From the NCBI RefSeq assembly GCF_030272615.1, contig NC_081407.1, positions 438,121,230 through 438,185,229 on the forward strand: a stretch of DNA of 64,000 nt, given 5' to 3'. The position numbers were made by a program, and so were the translations under genes. This stretch comes from Cryptomeria japonica (Eukaryota > Streptophyta > Pinopsida > Cupressales > Cupressaceae). The notes under the pieces are model-generated. The model saw only the letters and a program-made list of their open reading frames with translations, had not been told where the DNA came from and made no database searches. Shown here piece by piece: positions 1 to 10,167 of this stretch (position 1 is the first letter of the stretch; each line of letters opens with the position of its first letter).

Positions 1-610
1 TTATAGGCGAACACAACCACTATACAATGACCACTCGGACAATAAATACATAAATGATCCTTTCATAGAAGCGGATCCAACTGATCACATCTAAAGCAAT
101 TTCAAAGGTCTCTTGTCTGACGGTACCCTAACTAGGGACTTGACCCCCTATGGCCAACCACAGACCCACCAGACGACAGGGTCCTAACAAGCATATCAAG
201 TCTTACCATTACATAACCAAAATCGAATATAGAAATTTAAATCTGCATAGGCATTAACCGGCAGTGGCATTCGTTTACCATATTGATTTAACTATTAAAG
301 TCGATCAAGTTTATGGATTTTCTAAATTAACTTTTATTTAAAATCCACATTAATCCACAATTAATACTTAATCTATGTTAATAATATATATTATCCAGAA
401 TTGGGCACGATCAATATCTATTTAATAACATGAAATCAAGTATGGATTACCTAAATATCAATTATCTAAAATCCAAGTATTATTTAATAATCTAAAATTA
501 AATAATATATAAAATAAAAAAAACTTGAATTTAATTAATTAAACTTCATCCAAATTTGCTTATTAATTTAATATTAAATTATTATTATTATTATTTAAAA
601 AAAAAAAGAA
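1..610. other. AT-rich non-coding DNA
   Basis: I see no gene here. The first 250 bases are moderately mixed in composition. From about 300 the sequence becomes very AT-rich, with TTAAAT and AATAAT runs, and it leads directly into the tandem repeat that starts at 611. It is probably part of a transposable element that extends past the left edge of the window, but no terminus is visible. Confidence 0.5.
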
Positions 611-1344
611 ATGAACACCGAGATTTATGAAATCTCTTAAAATAAAATAGAGATTATTAAAAATCTCATCTCCAACACTCTGCATTATTATTTTTATTTT
701 TTTTAAAAATGAACACAGAGATTTATGAAATCTCATAAAATAAAATAGAGATTATTAAAAATCTCATCTCCAGCACTCTGCATTATTTTATTTAAAAAAA
801 ATAAAAATATAAATGAACACTTATTAAAAATCTCATCTCCAACACTCTGCATTATTTTTATTTAAAAAAAGAAGAAGAAATGAACACAGAGATTTATGAA
901 ATCTCTTAAAATAAAATAGAGATTATTAAAAATCTCATCTCCAGCACTCTGCATTATTTTAGTTTTTTAAAAATAGAAATGAACACAGAGATTTATGAAA
1001 TCTCTTAAAATAAAATAGAGATTATTAAAAATCTCATCTTCAGCACTCTGCATTATTTTATTTAAAAAAAATAAAATAGAAATGAACACAAAGATTTATG
1101 AAATCTCTTAAAATAAAATAGAGATTATTAAAAATCTCATCTCCAGCACTCTGCATTATTATATTTTTAAAAAAATAGAAATGAACACAAAGATTTATGA
1201 AATCTCTTAAAATAAAATAGAGATTATTAAAAATCTCATCTTCAACACTCTGCATTATTTTATTTAAAAAAAAAATAGAAATGAACACAGAGATTTATGA
1301 AATCTCTTAAAATAAAATAGAGATTATTAAAAATCTCATCTCCA
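611..1344 (+). repeat. Eight-unit ~100-bp tandem repeat with internal hairpins
   Basis: Units begin with ATGAACAC at 611, 709, 813, 880, 979, 1082, 1181 and 1281, a spacing of 98-104 bases. The unit at 813 is the exception: it lacks about 33 internal bases. Each full unit contains two short inverted repeats, GAGATTT-ATG-AAATCTC and GAGATT-ATTAAA-AATCTC, then a CTCATCTCCAGCACTCTGCA block and an A/T-rich spacer of variable length. Units differ by only a few bases, so the array expanded fairly recently. Open frames across it are by-products of the periodicity. Confidence 0.95.
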
Positions 1345-2752
1345 TGGATTACTAAATTAACAAATCTATTGTAAATAACCATTCAAATAATCAATATTTT
1401 TTTTTTCAAGCAAAGTGCATAGTTTTTAAATCCCCAAATCCAACATAAATATAAAATTAATTTGTAAGATTTTTCATTAACCAACACTGTTCTTTCAAAG
1501 CCAAACAGTAAGATTCTTTGGCAAGCAAGGAAATAATCAAAACCCTACCTCCATTCGCATTTCCTGGAAGAGTTTTGTTGCAGAGCCCAACCTCCAAGCT
1601 CCAGATCCTTATTTCCCCAACATGCATAAAAATTTCTTCTTCCCACAGACTGTCGGCTCCTTCCTGTGAACTTCCCCCTAAAATAATTTTGAAAAAAAAA
1701 AATATATGAAACCTAAACTCTTTTTAGGTTTTCCCCCAAAAAATATTTTCCAATAATTAAAATATTTCAAAAAAGCATTTTGTTTTATTTGTTTTAACTA
1801 AATAAAAAAAATGCTTTTCTCTCCCTCATGTAATTTCTAATTTTTTTTTTTTTTTTTTAATAACACAACTTAGCATTTTTTTTTTTAAGATTATATGAGG
1901 GTAAAATATATTGCTTTATTTATTTATTATTATTTTTTATAATTCTTTTATTTTAAAACAATATCATATATTTTAATCTTGCTTTTCTAATTAAATTGAT
2001 TTTCTTAATAAACTAAAAGAAAACAACCTTTCTATTTTTTTTATAAAAGGGCAAGAGATTAAATTAATTTTATTTAAAATTAATTTAAATCTTTCCTTTC
2101 CACAATCATAACTAAATAAATTAATCAATTAAAACTAATCATTTAATTAAACTAGCTACAAGTTTAAATTGAACAATTCTAAATAACGACTAATCACATA
2201 AAGGGAGTCTATTTAATCTAGTCCCTTAATTTACTTATTTTTATGCATAAACACACATTTAACAAATTAAATAAAAAGGATAATTACTCAATTTACCAAA
2301 TCACAAAACACGCAATCCATGAAGGCCAAGCAAACAGACGATTGACCACGCTCACACGAGCACGACTAGGGTTAAATGAGGGTCTCCCGACCTCCTAATC
2401 CAATTTCTAAGGGTTAATGAAGAGCACTCAAACCTGTGAATTCAGATGGTAGTCGAACCTTGCATCCATGCGGAATTGTACCTACAATCTCGTGCAACCA
2501 TGAGTCATGCAAGCATACATATATATACATTTTCAATGAAGGTGTTAGCTCGAGATTTATAATAAGAATTAGGGAAACCATTAAACTTACACAAGAATCG
2601 ATGTGAAAGCACAATAATCAGGTATGCACAATATTCATATTATCTAATCTACAAAATTACATAACGTAAATTTAACCATTCAAGAATGCCACATAGGAAG
2701 TCAACCAAGGTCAAAACAGTTTTACAAGGCCGACTAGGGTAGGGGCATTACA
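1345..2752. other. AT-rich non-coding DNA ending in a possible LTR terminus
   Basis: No coding region is supported. There are long A and T runs at about 1690-2060. The right end reads GGGGCATTACA at 2741-2751, directly before gypsy reverse-transcriptase sequence starts in mid-domain. On the minus strand this end reads TGTAATGCCCC, a plausible LTR start. A second element lying in minus orientation may therefore end at about 2751 and have cut off the left part of gypsy element A1. No matching left end or target duplication could be found in the window. Confidence 0.4.
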
Positions 2753-5551
2753 GATGGATTCTCTGGTTACAATCAAATAAAAATCGCATCTGAGGACTAG
2801 CACAAAACAACATTCACTTGTCCTTGGGGAACTTTCTGTTGGAATGTCATGCCCTTTGGGCTAAAAAATGTAGGCGCTACATATCAAAGGGCCATGACTA
2901 CTATCTTTCATGATCTCATGCATGTAACTGTGGAAGATTATGTTGACGACCTCTTGGGAAAATCAATAGATAGAGATACACATTTGGACATACTTTCAGT
3001 CATCTTTGATCGGTTGGAAAAGTATAAAGTAAGATTAAACCCCAAGAAATGTGTCTTTGGAGTGACCCCCGGGAAGCTCCTGGGATTCATTGTCTCAAAA
3101 AAAGGAATTGAAGTTGATCCAACAAAAGTCAAGGCCATCTTAGAGATGCAACCACCGTGAAATATCAGTCAACTTCGATCTTTGCAAGGGAGACTCCAAT
3201 CCATACGAAGATTCATAGCACAACTTGCAGATAAGTGTAATCCTTTTCAGCACTTGCTACATAAAAACATCAAATTCAAATGGGATGATAACTGTCAACA
3301 GGGTTTCCAGATACTCAAAGATTATCTTCTGAATCCGCCAGTTTTGATGCCACCAATTCTAGATCAACCTCTATTACTATACATATCAGCTACTTCAACA
3401 ACATTGGGGGCACTCTTAGCACAACAGGTTGCTGAGGGTAAAGAAAAGGCAGTATACTATATCAGTCGCACATTGGTGGGATATGAGCTAAATTACACAC
3501 CAATTGAGCGTGCATGTCTCGCTGTGGTCTTTGCTTCACAGAAATTATGAAATTACATGCTAACTCATAAGACTAAGTTGGTTGCAAGGATTGATCCATT
3601 GAAATACCATCTCAATAAAGCAAAACTTACTGGGCGACTAGCCAAATGGGTGATGATCCTGAGTGAATTTGACATCGAGTATGTGGACAGAAAAGAAATA
3701 AAAGGACAAGCCATCGCAGATCAGTTAGTAGATGCCCCAATGATAGATGATGTTCCTCTAATTTAAGAATTTCCAGATGAATCCATCTTAACAGTGTCAC
3801 ATGCAAAGCTATGGCAACTATACTTTGACGGCTCATACACACAGCATGGGGTAGGAGCTGGTATCCTCTTCATAACTCCTCAAGGGGATTCTATACCAAA
3901 ATCATATAGGTTATCATTTCCCTGCACTAATAACATAGCGGAATATGAGACATTAACAATTGGATTACGGATGGCAGTTCAGTGGAAGATCCAGGAACTT
4001 CGTGTTTTTGGGGACTCTCAACTTGTGATTCATTAAGAAACTGATGACTACCAAACAAAGGATGAGAAATTAATGCCTTACAAAAGAATGGTGGATGACC
4101 TAAAACAACATTTCACAAAGATAGACTTTGAGCAGATACCAAGAGAGCAGAATCAAGCTGCAGATGCCATGGCTACAATTGCTTCACTAATCGATCTACC
4201 TCTGAATGAGACCCGCTATGAGTTCTTGGTGAATAACCTTTTGGTTCCTTCATATGAAATCACTCCTACTGAGATAATACGTGTCGTCAGTCTTGAGTCC
4301 TAGTTCTATGGTTCCATCTTCACATACCTTCGTGATAATACCCTTCCTCCTGACCTATCCAATAACCAACGTCGCACTTTCATTCGCCAATATTCTTGAT
4401 ACATCATTTTAGCAGATGTCTTATACTGTCGAGGTCTAAATGGCACTCTTCTTAGATGTTTGGAAAGTGACGAAGCTCAGATTGCGTTACATGAAGGGAT
4501 ATGTGGTCCACATTCAAGTGGTCCTACCTTAGCCAAGAAACTTATTAGGATTGGATATTATTGGCCCAGTATAGAAAAAGATTCATATCAGTTTGTCAGG
4601 AAATGTAAGAAATGTCAACTTCATGGAGACCTCATCCATGCGCCAGCGCAGGAACTTCAACCAATTGCGACTCCTTGGCCCTTTTGTCAGTGGGGACTCG
4701 ATCTCATAGGCAAGATTCACCCTGCATCTTCCAACGGTCATAAATTCATAATCACTGCCATAGAGTATTTCACAAAATGGATCGAAGCTGTGCCTCTCAC
4801 ACAAGTCACTAGAAAACAAATTTCTACATTCATTCTCAACTATATCATTTGTCGATACGGTATTCCTGTTTCCATTATCACCGATAATGGGCGTCCCTTC
4901 AAAAATCAGGATGTTCGTGAACTCTGTGACCGCTTCCATATTTCCCATCGTTTCTCCACACCATATTACCCCGAAGGTAATGGTCAAGATGAGGCGTCTA
5001 ATAAAACAATCCTTAAAATATTAAAAAAGATAGTCGACGATGCTGGCCGTAATTGGCATATCCAACTTAATCCCGCACTTTGGGCCTACCGCACAAGCAT
5101 CCGCACACCTATAGGAGCTACACCCTATTCACTTGTGTATGGCACTGAAGCTATCTTGCCTATTGAGGTTGAGTTACCCTCTTTACGAGTCTCTTTGCAA
5201 AACATTATCAGTGATGAAGACTACAAGGTCTCTCACTTACAAGAACTTGAACTATTGGATGAACGAAGACAAACTGCTTTTAATCATCTCAAGGCTTATC
5301 AACAATGAATGAGTCGCAGCTACAATCATAAAGTCAAGCCTCACACATTGGAGGTAGGTGACTTGGATCTCAGAGAAAATCCTAAAAATCAGCAAGATAG
5401 AGAGAAGAAGGGCAAGTTCGAACCAAACTGGCTTGGTCCTTACATCATCACAGCAACATATGGATCTGGTGCATATCAGCTCTCAACCATAGAGGGTGAA
5501 CCTTTGGAAGATCCTATCAACAACATGCACCTTCGTAGGTTTTACACATAG
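2753..5551 (+). pseudogene. gypsy pol remnant: reverse transcriptase, two RNase H domains, integrase
   Basis: One reading frame runs the whole length, broken by eight stops at 2798, 3158, 3548, 3764, 4034, 4301, 4397 and 5306 but with no frameshift. The reverse transcriptase fragment has DGFSGYNQ at its start and the YVDD active site at 2939-2950. A gypsy RNase H follows (about 3330-3760; LLYISA, YYISRTLVGYELNY). A second, archaeal-type RNase H comes next (about 3800-4250; YFDGSYTQHG, NIAEYE, FGDSQL). Integrase (about 4450-5300) keeps the HHCC zinc residues, the WGLDLIGK and ITDNGRPF aspartates and the glutamate of GNGQDEASNKT. A GPY-type tail (NWLGPY) closes the frame. The product would copy and integrate the element's RNA. 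It is closely similar to B1 pol at 39.7-42.7 kb. Confidence 0.93.
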
Positions 5552-7240
5552 CTCTTCAGAGTATCCTAATTCGAAATACAAAAAAATAAAAAATAAAATA
5601 AAAAATACAAAAAAATCACAAAAAATAAAAAATCGTTACTTGGGGAAAACCTGACAAACAGGCGTCGTGTGACAACAAAAAAAAAAAAAAAAAAAAGTAA
5701 AGAAAAAAATATTTCGTCCAATGGTGAAAACCACTTCGGTGGCGCCCTGGGCAAGTGCCATGGTGAAAACTGGGTCACCGACGCCATGTGTAGAGACATT
5801 GCTCCTCCCTCCTTCAGGATTCCATTTCCTTCATTCTTCACTTTGCACACACTCACAACCTTTCTATCCATAATGAACTTACCCATTACCATCATGGCTT
5901 GTTATTGATCTACCCAAGATTGGTTAGCCATTCATAATAAACCCCCTTTTTGCTCATTTCAATCCATAATAAATCAGCTCATATTTGTGGTTAAGGCAAA
6001 TCCTACGTCTAGTAATGGGTGTGGAACTAAGAACATCACATGTTTCGAGGAGTACAGTTTCTTCCACTTTTCTTTAGTCTATACGCGCATAATCCGCAAT
6101 AAAACAACATTTGCATCATAATCTGCAATAAAGTTTCACCTTCTCCGCAAAAAAAAATTAGTTTCATGGATTCAGTCAGTTTCAGATGAGACACAACAAC
6201 AACAATGGGCTTCGATAAATCAAATTGTTCAACAGACTCAGACAACATTATGGTTTAGTGCTGTCTATCCTTTTTGTGAAAGTAAACATTGTGACCACAA
6301 TCAAATAAGACTTATACAAGTGACAAGAGACACTAAACTTGAGGACTACAGTGGATGTTGGTGTCGAGTCTTGGTTTTCTTTTGATTTTATCTTTTTGGT
6401 GACATGTTTTTTAGCTTTTCTGGGATGTCTCTGACTAGAGATTCTATCTCCAGGATGTCTTTGACTAGAAAGGCGAGGATGGGGTATCGTCACCTATTTT
6501 TCTTTTGCTGTCTGTGGATTGTCTCTTAGTAATGCTATGACTTGTCCAAGGATATGAGGACACTGTGAGTCTAGTATGAATTGGGACATTCCTTGTTTGA
6601 GACTATCTTATCTCCATGCAAACAGGTACAATGACTTTCTGGGTCAAACATATGCCTCGATTGTCATAACCTATTTTGCCATAATAAAGCTCAATGATGA
6701 TAATGCACAAGAAGCTCTTTCACTTTCATATCTTCTATCTTCCATCCCCCTTTCTTGATTGACCTCCATCATCCTTCTTGAGTTCATGTAGCCTGCTATC
6801 ACACGACTGAGTATAATGACACACCAAAAATATTTGCATTTCATGTAGTTGCACCTGCATTATCACATATTAAGCATTTCATACATACATATAGATATCA
6901 CAATCACATCACATCCTGCACACAACACATGTTAGCACATTTTACATTTTCATCATGTAAATAGTTCTTTGCATTATCATATTCATCTGCATTTCATACA
7001 ATCACATTTGCATTTGCATAACATATAAAACATAAAAGAACAAAAATATATTACATTCCATCATGTACATATTTGTATCCATATCATAAGCATCACATAG
7101 ATATATGCATCACATAGAAACATCACATAGGTACACATGCATATAGCTGCCGCAAGGATGAATCATCTCATGTATATATCAAAAATCATAAGTGTCATGA
7201 TACAATGATGCCAAAATACATATGGATACACTGCCAATCC
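5552..7240. other. 3' non-coding region of gypsy element A1
   Basis: No sense-strand gene is visible. The stretch starts with A-rich sequence and an A-run near 5680. It shows patchy similarity to the corresponding part of B1: GAAAACCTGACAAACAGGCG near 5645 against a similar block near 42938, and the GACTAGAGATTCTATC to GGACATTCC region (about 6430-6590) against about 43590-43720. From about 6830 to 7210 it is rich in short CATCACAT and GCATTTCAT repeats, as is B1 at 44.0-44.7 kb. The F-rich minus frame at 5566-5895 is an artefact of the A-run. Confidence 0.6.
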
Positions 7241-8368
7241 TCATGTCACCCTATCCAGACACAGGAACCCATTGATCACTCCTCCTAGCATTGCTGGTAG
7301 TGCTAGTCCTATCGCTGTCATGGTATCCCATGCCACGTGTCCTACCCTCATCTCTAGGCCTGGATCCTGAAACACTCGTGTCAGGGCCTCCCTATCTCCA
7401 TCTCGATCATAGGGTATCAGCTCCCCATCGATTGGTATCCACAGAATCCTATATACATCCTCCAAGGTGACTGTCATCTCACCCATCGGCAAATGAAATG
7501 TACAAGTCTCTGAGTGCCTCCTCTCAGCCAGTGTAGTCAGCAACCCCATGTTTGACTAAAACTCAGGCACATACAAGATGTATCTCAGATCCATAGCCTC
7601 AATAGCAGCTCGATCCTCGAATGTCAGCTCTGGTTGTAATCTCTGTGTTGATAGGAATCTCTCTCATGACTCTAGCATAGGTAAATACTCCTACAGTCAA
7701 GCAAAGCAATCATGTCAGTCAAAGTGACACTCACTGTTCATCACAAAGTTTTGCTTCTATCCTAGTGACAATCACTATTCATCACAAAGTGTTGCTATCT
7801 ATCCCAGTGACAATCACTGTTCATCACAAAGTGTTGCTATCTATCCTAGTGGTACTCCTTGTTCATCACAAAGTACTATGAGTTTTGCACTCCCTGTTCA
7901 TCACAAAATGCTGCTCATATTTGCACTCACTGTTCATCACAAAGTGCTGCACCTATTGGTACTCCCTGTTCATCACAAAGTACTATGTTCTGGCATTCCC
8001 TGTTCATCACAAAGTGCCTTGATCTATCCTATCCTAGGGCTATACTTGAGTGTATCCTCTTGAGTAGTTTCCTAATTGGCAGCGTATGTTCTATCACAGA
8101 TTTGTCAATCCTAGCCCTATCTGCTATCCTAGTCTTCCCTAGAGGACCTACTTGAGTGTATCCTCTCAGCAGCTTATCCAATCGACAACATATGTTCATC
8201 ACAAAACTCCCGATTCGGCCTTGAAGACATACTACCCTACCTAACATGCATTTATAACAACATTTATTGTGACAAAGTACAAGGAGGTTTTGCGGTACTT
8301 ACCGGCTCTCCTGCATCTGCTGGCCTCTAAAATCAGCGAATGGGATCAAATCTATGCACCAATGCCAT
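7241..8368 (-). pseudogene. Antisense plant mobile domain (PMD) gene in gypsy element A1
   Basis: The gene lies opposite to the retrotransposon. A two-exon model fits: exon 1 from ATG at 8368 down to 8303, donor CCG|GTAAGTACC, intron 8302-7691, acceptor TTGACTGTAG, exon 2 from 7690 to 7241. The exons join in phase 0. Exon 2 encodes a typical PMD start: RLQPELTFED, then GLLTTLAERR, then FHLPMGEMTVTLEDVYRIL with IDGELI. PMD proteins include Arabidopsis MAIN and MAIL1, nuclear proteins needed for genome stability and transposon silencing; PMD copies inside transposons are also known. The frame has stops at codon 12 (TGA) and codon 14 (TAG) of exon 1, and at two places in exon 2, so it is dead. 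The C-terminal half seen in B1 is missing. A TATA box lies about 90 bases upstream. Confidence 0.82.
7732..8017 (+). repeat. Minisatellite inside the antisense PMD intron
   Basis: A core of TGTTCATCACAAAGT recurs about eight times at 30-45-base spacing, each copy with a short variable spacer, and one stray copy lies near 8190. The array sits wholly within the inferred intron of the antisense PMD gene. Read on the gene's own strand the core is ACTTTGTGATGAACA. Plus-strand frames across it, rich in C, H and S, are by-products. Confidence 0.9.
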
Positions 8369-8456
8369 CACTGTTGACTGCTGCTGCTCTATTCTCTCTC
8401 TGCACTCTGATCTCTTGGATGTGTGGATGCCAATGAGGATGTATTCCCCTCGTGGT

Positions 8457-8467
8457 CTATTTTATAG
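8457..8467 (-). promoter_or_regulatory. TATA box of the antisense PMD gene
   Basis: On the minus strand the sequence reads CTATAAAATAG, about 90 bases upstream of the exon 1 ATG at 8368. Just upstream of it, still on the minus strand, are three to four CTAGGG units resembling telo-box motifs. B1 has a TATAAAAC at the equivalent position. Transcription start would be expected near 8430. This is inferred from sequence only. Confidence 0.6.
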
Positions 8468-8703
8468 ATTTCCCTAGCCCTAGCCCTAGCCCTCATTTCC
8501 CGAGTCAGTCTTCTTTATCCCGTGACTCTGTCACTCCATTCGGTCAATCCATTCTAGCTTTTCTTTCTTATCAAGAGATTGTCTGTGATCTTTTCAGACA
8601 TTTTCATCCAATCTCTCAAGGGGGCATATCATTCCCATCTTGGGGCAACTTTGTATCAGTTCATATTATCTTCTTTGAAACAATGCGACAAGCTACATTG
8701 TCT

Positions 8704-8718
8704 CAAAGAGGGGCAAAA
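8704..8718 (+). other. Polypurine tract of gypsy element A1
   Basis: The sequence CAAAGAGGGGCAAAA lies immediately before the TGTAGACACC start of the 3' LTR. It would prime plus-strand DNA synthesis. The same tract (AAAGAGGGGCAAAA) precedes the 3' LTR of B1 at 48202-48215, which links the two families. Confidence 0.9.
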
Positions 8719-9501
8719 TGTAGACACCTAAAATTTTCATGTCTAATTAAATAAATATTTAATTTAATTAATTATTTGAGCCTAATTCTTCTATTGATTA
8801 AATAAATCCTTATTTATTTAATTAATTCATTTATCCTCTTCTAGCCTTATTTCTCATTTAAATAAATACCTTTATTTATTTAAATTATCCTTTTTCCTAA
8901 ATTAAATAAATATCTTATTTATTTAATTGATCCCACTTCTTCTATTAATTAAATGAATCTTTATTTATTTAATTAATTCATTAGCCTTTTCTACCTATGA
9001 CACATGTCATTCATCTCTTAATTCATACACTACCTACCCTCTTATTATTTTAATATTTCTTTTACCTACCCTCTAATCATAGCCGACCTCTTTTACACCT
9101 CTTAATCTTATCCCTCCATTTCTTATAGTGTCTTCTATATAAGAAGATGCTTCCTTCATTATCAAACCCTAACTAACTGACTACTTGATCAATTGACTGC
9201 ACTACGCTTTTGAACTTGCATATGCAATCCTACTTGCAACCACATTTCCGTTCTTTGTTGAGCTCTTATGCACATAAAATCTGAGAGCAAATATATCAAG
9301 CAAGATCAATGGAGATAGGAAGAATGGAGATCCAAAACCTATTGGACATGTGATGGTATAATCTTTGTGATTTCATTTGATTTGCATTGTCTTAGGTAAT
9401 CTTCATATGTTATGGTGGATCTTTGTTGTTGTTAGGCTAGGGTTTTGTGGTTGAATTCATTTAGTCTTTCAACATTGTTTTATCCATTTTCACCGTATAC
9501 A
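8719..9501 (+). repeat. 3' LTR of gypsy element A1 (family A)
   Basis: The LTR starts TGTAGACACC and ends CCGTATACA. It matches the LTR at 62578-63327 over its whole length with scattered differences. The U3 part (about 8745-8990) is a series of AT-rich palindromes built from TTAAATAAAT arms. The promoter TATA is at 9135-9143. The LTR ends inside a copia LTR, so the expected 5-bp target duplication would be CCTGT (9502-9506), but the left copy is outside the window or lost. Confidence 0.92.
9135..9143 (+). promoter_or_regulatory. TATA box of family A LTR
   Basis: CTATATAAG lies within the conserved context CTTCTATATAAGAAGATGC, which is repeated at the same position in the A2 LTR (62967-62975). 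This is the likely sense promoter of family A; transcription would start near 9170. Confidence 0.7.
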
Positions 9502-10167
9502 CCTGTTGATCTTTAACTACTTCAATAGTTGGAAAATCCCTTAACCGGGTAGCTTTAACCAGCTTGCTGTAAATCCTTTAATAGGGTGACTTAAAGCCAT
9601 TGAGTTCATAAAATCCTTTAACAAGGTAACCTCTAACAGGGTTTAACCCTTAACTGGGTATTCTAGCCATCCCTTAACTGGGTGATCCCTAATAGGATCG
9701 GTTCCTAACAGAACCTGTTGTAACATTCTTTAACCGGACTAGGCTTCTAACAGTGCAAATTTCTAAAGAGTTCAAAAGAGCTCGTGGGTATTCATCCCCA
9801 CCATGGTTTTTCCCAGTTGGGTTTCCATGTGAAAAATATGTGTGTCATATATGATGTCTTTTTCATGTGATGCTTTGTTGTTTTCTATCAAGCGGTGAAT
9901 CATATTGATCTAGCAAGTTATTATATTTCTGATGATAGATTATCTGTTTATGCATAAGGACAAAGTGGAAATGAGGGAGTAGGTTGTTTGGAAAGCTAAG
10001 AAGAATGACTGGTTCATGTCTTTCACAGTTGCACTGTGTTTAACTGGTAGTAGTCTAGTTTGGACCGGTGTGAGGGATTGCCAGTAGTTTACAACCTGCA
10101 ATCAAACCGGTTTAGGAAAAGTTTTTGTGCCTGTACTGATTCACCCCCCCCTCTCAGTCCCAGTTTG
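9502..10167 (+). repeat. Truncated copia LTR (3' part) left of element C1
   Basis: From CTGTTGATCTTTAACTACTT onward this piece follows the 3' part of the C1 LTRs (compare about 17045-17705), including the CTTTAACCGGGT motif series and the TTCATCCCCACC hairpin. It stops at CAGTTTG, some 40 bases short of the LTR end, directly before the TGTTGGCA start of the C1 5' LTR. Its left edge is the insertion point of A1. It is the residue of an older copia copy into which A1, and perhaps C1, inserted. Confidence 0.85.

Larger units (their letters stand above)
2753..9501 (+). mobile_element. Ty3/gypsy retrotransposon A1, 5'-truncated
   Basis: The element contains, in order, the 3' two-thirds of pol (2753-5551), a 3.1-kb 3' region with an antisense PMD gene (7241-8368), a polypurine tract (8704-8718) and a 3' LTR (8719-9501). 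Gag, protease, the front of the reverse transcriptase and the 5' LTR are missing; sequence begins in the middle of the palm domain at 2753. The pol order of reverse transcriptase, RNase H, a second RNase H and integrase without a chromodomain matches the Tat/Ogre lineage of Ty3/gypsy. The LTR is the same family as that at 62578-63327. The right end lies inside a copia LTR, so A1 inserted into an older copia copy. Confidence 0.9.

Noticed and set aside
1058-1288. Minus-strand open frame with repeated NNLYFILRDFINL
   Set aside because: It is a translation of the tandem repeat and has no independent coding signal.
611-1344. Regular repeats resembling a CRISPR array
   Set aside because: The whole ~100-base unit repeats, with no unique spacers and no cas genes, and the window is clearly plant.
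5566-5895. Minus-strand frame rich in F and a matching K-rich plus frame
   Set aside because: Both come from an A-run and AT-rich DNA in the A1 3' region; no conserved motif.
7859-8155. Plus-strand frames rich in CSSQSAA-type repeats
   Set aside because: They translate the minisatellite in the antisense intron.
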